Assembly: GCF_051014685.1 (NCBI RefSeq) | Contig: NC_135048.1 | Span: 28,538,543-28,602,542, forward strand | Reading direction: 5' to 3' | Length of the DNA stretch: 64,000 bases | From: Ptiloglossa arizonensis | Taxonomy: Eukaryota; Arthropoda; Insecta; Hymenoptera; Colletidae | Shown here: in pieces, positions 35,081 through 46,441 of the stretch | Position numbering within the stretch: the stretch's first letter is position 1 | How the letters are laid out: each line of letters begins with the position of its first letter | Program-made: the position numbers and the translations under genes | Notes under the pieces: model-generated | Database searches by the model: none | Seen by the model: only the letters and a program-made list of their open reading frames with translations | Told to the model about the DNA's origin: nothing

Positions 35081-35487
35081 CTATCGCGAAGGACGGAGCC
35101 GTCGGGCTCGAGGTAGCCGAGCGGATGTAGATCGTAGGTGGCGCTGGTATCGTTTCCGTGATCGGCAGAAACGGCAATAGCCACCGCTTCGGCGCTACTC
35201 GGCCCCGCGATCGCGCCATTTTCGATTTCCTGCTGTCCCGCCTCCAGCACGCCCACGTCGTCCCCGCCTCCTTCGCTTCCACGCTTTTCGTACGCTGGCT
35301 GCCGTCGTTGTTGCTGCCGTCCGTGCAGCTGTTGCTGTCGAAGAAGCTCGTTCCGCGAACGCGTCGGCGCGCCCGCGTCTCCGTCCTCGTTCCCTTCGAG
35401 CGTCGTCGTCGCCGCGACGACCTCCGTGCCCCTGTCGCTCGCGTACGCCGTCGTTCCGTCTGCGTACTCGATCAACGCTGCGAACAT
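35081..35487 (-). CDS. Exon A: N-terminal coding exon (residues about 1-135)
   Basis: The exon reads MFAALIEYADG at its start and LHPLGYLEPDGSVLRD at its end. The donor GATAG|GTGAG at 35081/35080 is strong and leaves two bases of a split codon. An in-frame TGA lies one codon upstream of the ATG at 35487, and A at -3 gives an acceptable start context. An alternative is that the exon is internal and begins at 35477 after TTCGCAG, since the frame (phase 1) also fits. The pyrimidine tract there is poor, so I prefer the ATG. Content is acidic (NEDGDAGA), then Q/R-rich, with no recognised domain. It probably forms the start of the N-terminal activation region. Strong GC bias and absence of repeats contrast with the flanking DNA. 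Confidence 0.72.
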
Positions 35488-35499
35488 TTTTCAATACTA

Positions 35500-36400
35500 C
35501 GATATAAACATTTTTCAAACGACCAATCGACGAGTAATCGTCTCGACGATCTTTTAACGAATTTCGATGAAAATAACGATAGGTTTACATTATCGAGGAC
35601 CTTCTTCACCAAGTTAAAGTCAATATCCTTTCGATCCTGTGATATAAGTGTTTTTGAAACGATGAATCGACGAGTAATCTTTTCGTTGATCTTTTAACGA
35701 ATTTCGATGAAAATAACGATAGACACACATTATCGAGGACCTTCTTGACCGAGTAAAAGTCAATATCCTTTCGATCCTGTGATATAAGAATTTTTGAAAC
35801 GACGAATCGACGAATAATCTTTTTGTTGATCTCTTAACGAATTTCGATGGAACTAACGATAAGCATACATTATCGAATACTTTCTTAATCGAGTGAAAAT
35901 CTACATCCTTTGGATCCTGTGATATAAGTATTTTTGAAACGATGAAATGTTGAGTAATTTTTTCGTTGATCTCTTAACGAATGACAACAACAATAGGTTT
36001 ATATTATAGAGGACCTTTTTGAGCAAGTGAAAATTTACATCCTTTCGATCCTGTGATATAAGTATTTTTAAAACGACGAAATGTCGAGTAATTTTTTCGT
36101 TGATCTCTTAACGAATGACAATAACAATAGATTTACATTATAGGGGACCTTCTTAACCAAGTTAAAGTCTACATCCTTTCGATCCTGTGATATAAGTATT
36201 TTTGAAACGATGAAATGTCGAATAATTTTTTCGTTGATCTCTTAACGAATGACAATAACGATAGATTTACATTATAGGGGACCTTCTTGACCAAGTTAAA
36301 GTCTACATCCTTTCGATCCTGTGATATAAATATTTTTGAATCGACGAATTGTCGAGTAACGAATTTTTCGTTGATCGTTTAACGATACAAATTTTAACGA
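35500..36400. repeat. 133-140-bp tandem array, about 6 copies
   Basis: GATCCTGTGATATAAG or its neighbour recurs near 35642, 35781, 35921, 36054, 36189 and 36322. Two early steps are 139-140 bp and the later ones 133-135 bp, because later units lost a few bases. It abuts exon A directly. Confidence 0.9.
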
Positions 36401-36407
36401 AAATGTA

Positions 36408-36410
<3 letters not shown>

Positions 36411-36466
<56 letters not shown>
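36411..36466. repeat. TA dinucleotide microsatellite
   Basis: About 23 uninterrupted TA pairs preceded by ATATGTATA. Self-complementary, able to extrude a cruciform. Confidence 0.95.
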
Positions 36467-36471
<5 letters not shown>

Positions 36472-37119
36472 CAGCCTACTTAATCGAATAAAGATCGATG
36501 TCCTCTCAGAAGTCCTTGGAGAAAGTTTTTAATATATTACTTGCACCAAGTGTATCAGATTGACGATTTTCTAAAAGAAAAGATCGTGTTAGGAATCCCA
36601 TTGATGTTGCAGAAGTAGCACTTTTGTTTCTTGCTTAATCACGCGTGATAAAATTTTCAACAATGGCAAACAAAAGCAACGAAAATAAATTGTTGACGAA
36701 GATACCAATGTCGCAAAACGAAATTTATCGATCGTGGAATATTGTATTGGTGTCGAAACGATCGATTGTAGTGAAAATTCAAGAGTGATCTTTTCAATGT
36801 TGCTCGCAGAAGTCAGATACACGTACGAGCGTAATGTTTATCGTTCGTACGTTCATATCTATTTTACTATAACGGAAAAGACAATTGTTGTATCTGAACG
36901 CGTACGATCGTGATCAACGAGGGTACGATAATTTTCATTTTTCAAACTCTCGTTCGAGATCGTGAATGATTCGATAGCGTCGAGATTGACGAAACTCGAG
37001 AACCTCGTATCGATCACATCGCACGTTTCCAATGGATTTACATCCGATTCATTCCGAGCACCTTCTGAGAACTCGTTTCGCAAATCTGAGCAATATTTCA
37101 TTCTTATCTATCGATAATG
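36467..37119. other. Unique block
   Basis: No repeat and no gene recognised. Possible upstream region of the gene. Confidence 0.35.
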
Positions 37120-38310
37120 ATCGTAGATCGCTCAAAAAAAAAAATGGAAAATTTCATCGGGGATATCGTTTATTCAATTTTCAAACAGATACGTTCTGGC
37201 TTGGAACGAAACGTCTCTTTTCTTCTTCATTCGACTCCAAAGTGATCGCGCGTTTCTCTTTTACGAACAATCATGGTTTTTCCTCCAGATTCGTGTCATC
37301 GATACAAAGAGGCTCCGTATTAAAAAAAAAAAGAAACCAGTGTTTCAATTTCCACGTACGCATGACTACCCAATTGTTAAAGAAAAATCTCTTTTCTCAC
37401 GACTCCGAAGTAATTACGAGTTTCTCGTTTCGAAGAATCATAATTTTTCTCTAGATTCGTACGAACGAGTACTTCCATTGTAACGCTCTGTCGAGTTTCG
37501 AAAACCTCTGGTCGTCGACTTGTGCATTTTAACTTATCGTGCAAATAAACAATATAAAAAAAAAACATACCACAGCGTGTTTCAAATTCTACGTACACAC
37601 AACTCCCAAAATTATTAAAGAAAAGACTGGTTCTTATTAACTCCAAAATAATTACGAGTATCTCTTTTCGAAAAATTATACTTTCCTAAATTCTATCGAG
37701 TCGACTTTTGTATTTTAATTTATCGTACAAATAAACAGTATAAAAAAACAAAATATCACAGCGTGTTTCAAATTCTATGTACATACGACTCCCAAAATTA
37801 TTAAAGAAAAGTCTCTTTCTTATTAACTCCAAAATAATTACAAGTATCTTTTTTCGAAAAATCATATTTCCCTAGATTCTATCGAGTCGATTCGTGTATT
37901 TTAATTTATCGTACAAATAAACAATATAAAAAAACAAAATGTCACAGCGTGTTTCAAATTGTATGTACACACAACTTCCAAAATTATTAAAGAAAAGTCT
38001 CTTTCTGATTAACTCCAAAATAATTACAAGTATCTCTTTTCGAAAAATCATATTTCCCTAGATTCTATCGAGTCGATTCGTGTATTTTAATTTATCGTAC
38101 AAATAAACAATACAAAAAAAAAAATACCTCCATTATTAAAGAAAACTTTCTTCCCCATCGACTCCAAAATATTAGGTTGTTCGAAAAGTGCTTTCGTTTT
38201 CCAAAACGAAGAGTATACAATTTAATAAACTCTTTATACACTCTGAGAAAAACCTTGTTCCATTTCAATTTATCGTACAAACAAACAATGCAAAAAAAAA
38301 AAATACCTCC
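37120..38310. repeat. ~186-bp tandem array, about 5-6 copies
   Basis: TATCGTACAAATAAACA or a one-base variant recurs near 37535, 37721, 37907 and 38093, then at 38271. Shared parts include AAATTATTAAAGAAAAGTCT, TTAACTCCAAAATAATTAC and CTAGATTCTATCGAGTCGA. The last units carry MITE sequence. Confidence 0.88.
38172..38260. mobile_element. Truncated mariner-type MITE copy
   Basis: Begins TTAGGTTGTTCGAAAAGTGC after TA and keeps the ACGAAGAGTATACAATTTAA interior. It breaks off near 38260, where the surrounding 186-bp repeat resumes. It lacks the right terminal repeat. Confidence 0.8.
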
Positions 38311-38350
38311 ATTATTAAACAAAACTTTCTTCCCCATCGACTCCAAAATA

Positions 38351-38495
38351 TTAGGTTGTTCGAAAAGTGCTTTCGTTTTCCAAAACGAAGAGTATACAAT
38401 TTAATAAACTGTTTATACACTCTGAAAAAAACCTTGTTTCATTTTCACCAAAAAAAAAAAAAAAAACACGTAAACGACTTTCCGAACGACCCAAT
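38351..38495. mobile_element. Mariner-type MITE, full length
   Basis: The left end TTAGGTTGTTCGAAAAGTGC is inverted at the right, whose reverse complement reads TTGGGTCGTTCGGAAAGTCG. TA lies on both sides. About 145 bp, non-coding. The same left flank as the truncated copy (CTTTCTTCCCCATCGACTCC) shows that both descend from one insertion. Confidence 0.85.
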
Positions 38496-38496
38496 A

Positions 38497-39520
38497 ACAA
38501 CGAGTTCCACTTTTCGAAAAACTCGTACATATTCCCCTTAGATTCGTAGGAACGAGTGCTCCCATTCGAACGCTATACGACCGAGAGGCTTTCAGACCCA
38601 ATAATAATCGTTCGAAGAAACATTGTCCCCTCGACTCGCTATTCCGTTGCTAATCCGTGAAAAGGGACGTCGCAACGTCGACCATAGGAATTGCATCCAA
38701 GGATCCTGCGAAGATCGGTCGAACGATACGAGACCGTACGATTAGATCATAACCGTCGAGGTCGACTCGTCCCGTCGATACCGACAAACTGTTGCTAGCC
38801 GGTACGTTACAAAAATAACTGGCCGGCGTTATCTGGTGCTCGTTAGCGAGTCGCGCGCAACCCGCGCGCGCGTTCTCCTCGTTCCGCGGCCCGTGTGTTT
38901 GCGCGTCTCCTCGCCGCGGCGTTCGCGCAGCACGCTCTCCACATTGTTAACACGTAAGCGTACGACCGCGCTACCACCGAGCGGTGGAATGACAAAGATC
39001 AAGGATAGAAGGGGGGACAAAGAGAGAGAGAAAGTTAGAAACGCGTTTCGCGGGCCGCGCTCCTGCTGGAAGATAAAAAATATTATTTTTAATCCCCAAG
39101 GGTCAACCGATGGCAGCAGCACCGAGCTGCCGCGACGAACCTATGGTTCGATTACGCCCATTCTCTTCGTACAGTGTCTTTCTCTCTCTTTCTGTCTGTC
39201 TGTCTGTCGTAGAACGCATTGAATCGGTAGAATTGTATCGATTTATATTTCATCTACGATCGCGGATGCTTTAGGGATGTATAGGGTTTATTAGAGGTCT
39301 CGTAACCTCGAAAATCTTCGAATTGTACTTTTCACTCGGTAGAGTCGCGTACAGAGACAATTGACTATCGTGGTATTCTCGAAGAGACACTTTCGATGTG
39401 GTTCTCACTTCGGTGTCGAATGGACCGAGTAGAAGAGACGGGGTTATAGATTGATATTTGTGGAGTGTGTAGAGGGATATTTATTATAGGAAGTACAGTG
39501 TACTGTAGTTTGTTTTATAG
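38497..39520. other. CpG-rich unique block
   Basis: GC-rich at 38820-39130, with a TCTG/TCTT microsatellite near 39179-39210. A candidate for promoter or 5' exon of the gene, but no splice-linked coding sequence is visible. Confidence 0.4.
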
Positions 39521-39524
39521 GTTA

Positions 39525-40545
39525 GGTACTTCGAAAGGCCCAAAATTTGAACATTTTTGTGTATTATTCTTTTGTATTTATTCTTTTAGATTTTGTGGTT
39601 TTGAGCCAGAGTATGCTCGTGGTCTTGCGATTTGCAACTTGTTTTACGTTTCTATTTTATTGTACTTTTCTCTCTTCACAATTTGTACTTTTGGGACAGA
39701 TACTTGGGCCAGATTCCAAGGGCCCAGAGTTTCCAACTTTTGTTACATTCTTTACTTTTGGGCTGGATATTTTCAAAGGCCCAGAATTTATAACTTTTGT
39801 TAGATTCTCTAAGTTTGGGCCAGATACTTTCAAGGGCCCAGGGTTTCCAACTTTTGTTACATTCTCATTCTACTCATACTTTCTCCTTTTTACACTTTGT
39901 ACTTTCGGACCAGATACTACCAAAAGCCCGGAGATTGCAACTTTTGTCACATTCACTACTTTTGGGCCAGATACTTTCAAGGGCCCAGAATTTGCAACTT
40001 TTGTTACATTCTCTAGGTTTGAACCAAATACTTTCAAGGGCCCAGGGTTTGCAACTTTTGTTACATTCATTACTTTTGGGGCAGATACTTCCAAAGGCCC
40101 AGAGTTTGCAACTTTTGTTACATTCACTACTTTTGGAGCAGATACTTCCAAAGGCCCAGAATTTATAACTTTTGTTACATTCTCTAAGTTTGGGCCAGAT
40201 ACTTCCAAGAGCCCAGGATTTGTAACTTTTGTTACATTCTCATCCTACTTTCTCTCTTTACACTTTGTACATTTGGGTCAGATACTTCCAAAGGCCCAAA
40301 GTTCGCAACTTTTGTTACGTTCACTACTTCAATGCCAGATATTTCCAAAAGCCCAGAATTTCCAACTTTTGTTACATTCTCATCCTACTTTCTCTCTTTA
40401 CACTTTGTACATTTGGGCCAGATACTTCCAAAGGCCCAAAATTTGCAATTTTTCTTACATTCTCATCCTACCATAATTTCCCTCCGTTACATGTTCTACC
40501 TTCAAACCAGATATTCTCAGGGGCCCAAAATTTGCAACAAAGTAC
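39525..40545. repeat. 57-bp tandem array, about 15 copies
   Basis: The unit contains CCAGATACTTCCAAAGGCCC, AGAATTTGCAACTTTTGTTA and CATTCTCTA or CATTCACTACTTTTGGG. Some units are expanded by CATCCTACTTTCTCTCTTTA. The 57-bp period yields a 309-codon plus-strand ORF (TFVTF repeats), an artefact. Confidence 0.93.
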
Positions 40546-40546
40546 A

Positions 40547-40550
<4 letters not shown>

Positions 40551-40584
<34 letters not shown>

Positions 40585-40640
40585 CGCAGCCCCTCTCACC
40601 GCTTCCTCTTTCACTCCCTCTCTCTCTCTCTCTCTACCCA
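40551..40640. repeat. TC microsatellite, two runs
   Basis: (TC)n at 40551-40580 and again at 40617-40634. Confidence 0.93.
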
Positions 40641-42040
40641 TCGACTTTCCTCGAATCGAGTCGTCGGAACGATCCCAACGCGATACCTCCGACGTCCCCT
40701 TATCGATTCGGTCCGCTTATCGATCATCGATCGCGCGATTGCGAAACGCAGACGAGTCTCGTCTCGTCTCGTCTCGTCTCACCTCGTCTCGTCGTCGCGT
40801 GACGTCGCCCGAGACGGAGGTCGAAACGAAAATAAAAGGGTCGCGGTGGAGCCAATTGAGGTGCGGAGATGGTCGAAGAGGTGGGGGGATTGACACACGG
40901 GAGCCACCGGAGGCCACAGGTACAGCGCTCGGCGCTAGAAATAGAAAGAGAGGCGGGGCACGCCCGTGCGGGAAAGAGAAGCGAAGGGGTGGGGGGCACC
41001 GTGTTACGATTCGAGGATTCGAATCGAAAACGGTCGGTTCCTCGCGTGTCCCTGTGACACGATTGGTGAAATTTCGTTCGGCGTAGCATCTCGCGAGGCT
41101 CGTTTGCAATACTCTCCCCCTCCTCCCCCAGCCTCCCGATCGGACGGTGTATCAAACCGTTTAACATTCAACTGACCTTATTGACGTTACCTAATCGAAT
41201 TGGTAAAGGTCAGGCTCGCCGGATTATCTGACGGTTCGTTCGTTTCGCCGGCGAATTCTATTAAAAAACATATTTTTTCGCGAAAGGTCCAAGTACGTCG
41301 TTCCTCCTCGACGTTCCCCCGTACGGGGTTAAGATCATGGTGGTGGTGGATACGGTACAGTCTCGTACGTGCGCTCGTTCTACGAACGTAGTCAGCGAAA
41401 CTTGTCCGCGGGTAGCTCGACGCGAAGCCTCGAGAGTCGTCTTATCGAAGACCAGAAGCTCCATTGTTGCGCGCTCGAGGCGAATCGGTGACGAGACGAG
41501 GAGTCGCGGAGGCGTAAGTGCCGCGACCCCGATTAATCATTCCGAAGAAAATACGCGGACGACCACGACGACGACGACGACGACTGCACCGAGAACGAGT
41601 CGTCCGTACGGCCTCGGTTGCGAAACTGGGGTGCCTCGTCCCGAAACGCGGACACGATCCCCCCCCTACTCCCCGACCCTCCTCGTGAATACGTTCTCCG
41701 TCACCGACCTCTCGAGCGAACCGTACAGATCCCGGCCGGCATCGTGGCCGCGTTATCGGTACGTTGAGCACGGTTTCCAAAATCGTAACGAAAAATATTT
41801 TGGTCAACCACGGCGCCCGATTACGGCTCGATGATCGCGTCTCGCTCTGGACGACGCGGTGTAGCGTCGGTGTCGCGGACACTCTCCCACCGACGCGTCA
41901 CCGAGCGAACCGGAACGCACGGTACGCCTAAACTTTGACCCCTCGCGAACCGAGACGAGTTGTACGTGCTCCGAGACTCACCGAGCGACACGGACTGTGA
42001 GCCGAGTATTCCTCGAGTATTATTTAGTTTAATAAGTGAC
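40641..42040. other. CpG-rich unique block
   Basis: GC-rich throughout, with a GTCTC pentamer run at 40757-40792, G-rich patches near 40880 and 40985, and an ACGACGACG run near 41562-41583. Many overlapping ORFs, none recognised. Candidate upstream regulatory region. Confidence 0.45.
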
Positions 42041-42054
42041 AGGGAATGTCGAGA

Positions 42055-43745
42055 ATTTCGGGTCGGGGGTGTCGGTACGGGTCGGGAGTTGGGTTCGGGT
42101 CGAGGAATTTTCTTGGGTTCGGGTCGGGGAATTTTCTTGGGTTTTTTTTATCGAGAATTTTTACCGATTCGGGTCGAGAATTTTCTTGAATCGAGGTCGA
42201 GGGAGTTATCTTGAGTTAGAATCGATAATGTTTTTAATTTGGATCGATGTTGTTCTTGGGTTCGGGTCGAGGAATTTTCTTGGGTTCGGGTCGGGGATTT
42301 TCCTTGGCTTTGGGTTGAGAATTTTCTTGGATCGAGGTCGAGGGATTTATCTTGAGTTAGAATCGATAATGTTTTTAATTTGGATCGATGTTGTTCTTGG
42401 GTTCGGGTCGAGGAATTTTCTTGGGTTCGGGTCGAGGATTTTCCTTGGATTTGGGTCGAGAATTTTCTTGGATCGAGGTTGAGGGAGTGATCTTGAGTTT
42501 AAATCGATAATGTTTTTGAATTTGGATCGATATTGTCTTCGAGTTCGGGTCAAGGAATTTTCTTGGGTTCGGGTCGTGGAATTTTCTTGCGTTCGGGTCG
42601 TGGATTTTCCTTGATTTCGGGTCGAGAATTTTCTTGGATCGATGTCGAGGGATTTATCTTTAGGTAGAATCGATAATGTTTTTAATTTGGATCGATGTTG
42701 TTCTCGGGTTCGGGTCGAGAAATTTTCTTGAGTTCGGGTCGTGGAATTTTCTTGGGTTCGGGTCGTGGATTTTCCTTGGGTTCGGGTTGAGAATTTTCTT
42801 GGATCGAGGTCGAGGGATTTATCTTTAGGTAGAATCGATAATGTTTTTAATTTGGATCGATGTTGTTCTCGGGTTCGGGTCAAGGAATTTTCTTGGGTTC
42901 GGGTCGTGGAATTTTCTTGGGTCCGGGTCGAGGATTTTCCTTGGCTTTGGGTTGAGAATTTTCTTGGATCGAGGTCGTGGGATTTATCTTGAGATAGAAT
43001 CGATAATGTTTTTGAATTTGGATCGATGTTGTTCTCGGATTCGGGTGGAGGAATTTTCTTGGGTTCGGGTCGTGGAATTTTCTTGGGTTCGGGTCGAGGA
43101 TTTTCCTTGGCTTTGGATCGAGGATTTTCCTTGAATTCGAATCGACAATGTTTTTTACTATGGGATGACAATATTCTTAAATTCGAATCGAGGAATTTTC
43201 TTGGGTTCAAGTCGAAGGTTCTCCCTGGCTTTGGGATAATGATTTTCATGGGTTTTGGTCGAGAATTTTCTTGGATGAAGGTCGAGGAATTTACCTTGAG
43301 TTCCAATAGATAATGTTTCTGAATTTGGAACGATATTGTTCTCGTGTTCGGGTCGAGAAATTTTCTTGGGTTTGGGTCGTGTAATTTTCTTGAGCTCGGG
43401 TCGAGGAATTTTCTTGAGTTCGGGTCGAGGAATTTTCATGGCTTCGAATCGAGGATTTTTCTTAAATTCGGATCGACAATGTGTTTTAATTTCGGTTGAC
43501 AATGTTCTTAGGTTCGAATCAAGGAATTTTCTTGAGTTTGAATTGAAGGTTTTCCACGGATTCGGGACAATAATTTTCATTGGTTCGGGACGACAATTTT
43601 CACAGATTCAAACCGAGAATTTTTCTTGAATTCAATTTGACAATATTTTCTAATTTGGGACGACAATGTTCCTACGTTCGGGTCGAGAAGTTTTCTTGAA
43701 TTCGGGTTGATAATTTTTCACGGATTCAGATCGAAGATTTTCCTC
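42055..43745. repeat. ~23.6-bp array with 141- and 165-bp higher-order units
   Basis: The basic unit is GGGTTCGGGTCGAGGAATTT plus TCTT. The marker AATCGATAATGTTTTT occurs near 42220, 42361, 42502, 42668, 42833 and 42998, so spacing is 141, 141, 166, 165 and 165. That corresponds to six and then seven basic units. After 43134 the array is more diverged. Minus-strand ORF of 319 codons is an artefact. Confidence 0.9.
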
Positions 43746-44645
43746 GAATTCCAGTCAATAATATCCCTGCCTTCGAACAGTTACGACAAATTATTAAGCC
43801 CAACATTCGAACCACTTTATTCGATTAAGCTCGAAGATCCTTCCTATCTTATACATCGACCAAAAAGCGAAGAAACACAAAAAAGAGACACCGTTCGAAT
43901 CCAATCTGCATAAACACTCAAACTTTACTCCAACATTCGCATACCTACCAAATACCCATATCACCTTCCTCCGAAGCCACCCTTACCCCCATCTCGGTTC
44001 AAGATCTCCGAACACATCAAACATCCACCGAGTACTCAACATTTTACCAATCTCGATACTCGTGTGTCGCGAGATACTTTCGGGACGTCGACCCGACTCG
44101 ACCGCGATCGTACTCCGACCCGAACCAAAATCGACCCTCCCGCACCCCTAGACTCCGCGTCTCCGCGTTCAATATGCGTTTCGTACGTCGAGGAAAGAAA
44201 CGAGGGTAACGTTCTTCATAGAAACGGTAGCGGGAGATTCCGAGCGAGCGAGCGACCGACCGACCGAGCGGAAGACGTTTTGTACATCGGGGCCAGAGGT
44301 TGACCCCTTATCTCCACGGCCCCATAAAAACGTTCTCTGTTATCCGCAACGTTAAGCGACCAAGAATATCGATGCGGTTTACGACGAGATTTTCAGAGAT
44401 TGAATAGCCTCTTTATCTCGACCTCTTTGATCCTCCTCCTTCTCCTCGTCTCGGTTGCCCCCCTACTCTGTACCACCCTTATTCACCCGTTCCCTTCTTC
44501 GCCGCTGTTTGTTCCGTCTCGTTTCTTACACTTGCGGTGGAACACGACTCGGTCAGTCGGTACGATCGCGACGCGGCCACGGCTCGCGAATTCAGCTACC
44601 GTCTCGCGATCTTCACGAGACCGCGATCACCATCGCGCGCGCGCG
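43746..44645. other. Unique block, CpG-rich after 44050
   Basis: Contains the 22-nt segment 44064-44085 that recurs at 63971-63992. No gene recognised. Confidence 0.4.
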
Positions 44646-44649
44646 CGGA

Positions 44650-45355
44650 ACGAAACAACGGACCATCGTAACGAAACAACGAACTATCGTAACGAAACGA
44701 TGATTAATCGTAACTAAACAACGAACTATCGTAATGAAACAACGAACTATCGTAACGAAACAACGAACGATCGTAATAGAACAGTAAATTATCGTAACGA
44801 AACAACGAACGTTCGTCACGAAACAATGAACGATCGTGACGAAACAACAAACTATCGTAACGAAACGACGAACTATCGTAACGAAACAACGAACTATCGT
44901 AATGAAACAACGAACTATCGTAACGAAACAACGAACGATCGTAACGAAACAACGAACTATTGTAACGAAACAACGAACTATCGTAACGAAACAACGGACG
45001 ATTGTAACGAAACAACGAACTATCGTAACGAAACAACGGACGATTGTAATGAAACAACGAACTATCGTAACGAAGCAACGAACGATCGTAACGAAACGAT
45101 GATTGATCGTAACGAAACAACGAATGATCGTAACGAAACAACGAACGATCGTAATAAAACAGTAAATTATCGTAACGAAACAACGAACGTTCGTCACGAA
45201 ACAATGAACGATCGTGACGAAACAACAAACTATCGTAACGAAACAACAAACTATCGTAATGAAACAACGAACTATCGTAACGAAACAACGAACGATAGTA
45301 ACGAAACAACGACCGATCGTAACGAAACAACTAACGATCGTAATGAAACGACGAT
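44650..45355. repeat. 21-bp tandem array with a 378-bp superunit, about 33 copies
   Basis: The unit is GAAACAACGAACTATCGTAA plus C. A distinctive run of variants (ACAGTAAATTATCG, then ACGTTCGTCACG, then AATGAACGATCGTGACG) occurs at about 44768 and again at 45146. That is exactly 378 bp, or 18 units, apart. The 21-bp period gives ORFs of up to 266 codons on both strands (NETTNYR, VTIVRCF). Confidence 0.94.
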
Positions 45356-45405
45356 CGAAATTGCGGACGACGCGGGGAATCCGTGAAATTGGCGCGAGGA
45401 GGGGC

Positions 45406-45423
45406 CGGGTCATTTGTGACCCG
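45406..45423. promoter_or_regulatory. 18-bp palindrome CGGGTC-N6-GACCCG
   Basis: Reads CGGGTCATTTGTGACCCG, just after the 21-bp array. Same family as 32730. Confidence 0.5.
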
Positions 45424-45594
45424 TGCTAGAATTTCTTACCTACGCATTCGTACAGGGGAGTTCCTAGAGGTTTCGGATCGACGACGATTTTTTTTTTTCT
45501 CGAATAATGAAACTTCCGTGTAATTCCTTTACATGGAAACTGAAAACCTCGAAGCATTTTTTTCGCTTAAAGTTATAAAGCTTTCCTTGGAAAT

Positions 45595-45775
45595 TAGAAA
45601 CATTAGGAAAATTGGACAAATTATAAAAATTAGGAAAATTGGTAAAATTAGAAAAATTAGGAAAATTGGTAAAATTAGGAAAATTAGGAAAATTGGTAAA
45701 ATTAGAAAAATTAGAAAAATTAAAGAAATTAAAATAATTGGTAAAATTAGAAAAATTAATAAAATTAGAGTGCAA
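45595..45775. repeat. AAAATTAGG/AAAATTGGT simple array
   Basis: Imperfect 9-12-bp steps of AAAATTAGGAAAATTGGTA. Gives IRKIGK-type ORFs that are artefacts. Confidence 0.9.
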
Positions 45776-46009
45776 ACAAATTCCATAGCATTAATTGGCG
45801 ACCGAGCGTCGCTTGTGGAGTGCAAAGGGTTCATTGCAAAACAACTATACTAATATTCTTGTTCCTTTTGTTAAAGAACACAGGAAAAGGAACGCCACAC
45901 TTAAGAAATTGTAGTTCTTTAAAGAGAAATTACACTCGTCAACACCGTAATTATGTAGCTGTGGTCCTGCATGGAAAAATTACGATTGACCAAAATTTTT
46001 AATAAAAAA

Positions 46010-46440
46010 TACCAGCGCGATAAATTTCAAAATAAAGGGGAGCAGACTTCAGGCAGTATTTTCCAAAGAATCTTAACCAAAGATTATTTCTTTATATTTA
46101 TGTTTCTTGTAGAATTTTTTCAAGTATATATCCGAGATTTTGAATTTAAAACGTCGAGAAATTTCAAAATAAAGGAGAGCAGACTTCCAAAATATTCCAA
46201 AATATTTTCCAAAGAATCTTAACCGAAGTATTTCTTTATATTTCTTTTTTGTAGAATTTTCAAGTATATATTCGAAATTTTGGATTGAAAACGTCGAGAA
46301 ATTTCAAAATAAAGGGGAGTATACTTCCAAAATATTCCAAAATATTTTCCAAAGAATCTTAACCGAAGTATGTCTTTGTATTTACATTTCTTGTACAATT
46401 CTTTCAAGTATATATCCGAAATTTTGAATTAAAAAACATC
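46010..46440. repeat. ~137-bp tandem repeat, 3 copies
   Basis: AATTTCAAAATAAAGGGGAG or a one-base variant near 46024, 46161 and 46299. Shared CCAAAGAATCTTAACCGAAG and CAAGTATATATCCGAAATTT. Confidence 0.88.
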
Positions 46441-46441
46441 A

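Larger units (their letters stand above)
12717..35487 (-). other. Gene model: four exons of a large transcription-factor-like gene (serpent-type GATA factor suspected)
   Basis: Four minus-strand exons join in one continuous frame of about 696 codons: 35487-35081, 34663-33452, 14483-14338 and 13040-12717. Junction phases are 2, 2, 1 and a final 1-nt overhang, and they agree at every join. Introns are 417, 18,968 and 1,297 nt, followed by one of more than 12.7 kb. The protein is rich in Gln, His, Gly, Ser and Pro, with short ordered-looking motifs between the low-complexity runs, as in regulatory N-termini of developmental transcription factors. Insect serpent / box A-binding factors carry several hundred such residues before their GATA fingers, which fits. 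No zinc finger is in the window, so the family name is an inference. Another homopolymer-rich developmental regulator is possible. Confidence 0.8.

Noticed and set aside
39547..40476. 309-codon plus-strand ORF with TFVTF repeats
   Set aside because: The 57-bp repeat keeps the frame open. No non-repeat coding part.
42347..43306. 319-codon minus-strand ORF
   Set aside because: Translation of the ~23.6-bp higher-order array. Neighbouring frames and the other strand are also open.
44613..45413. 266-codon minus-strand ORF with VTIVRCF repeats and overlapping ORFs on the plus strand
   Set aside because: Direct consequence of the 21-bp period. Cysteine periodicity looks protein-like but mirrors the DNA unit.
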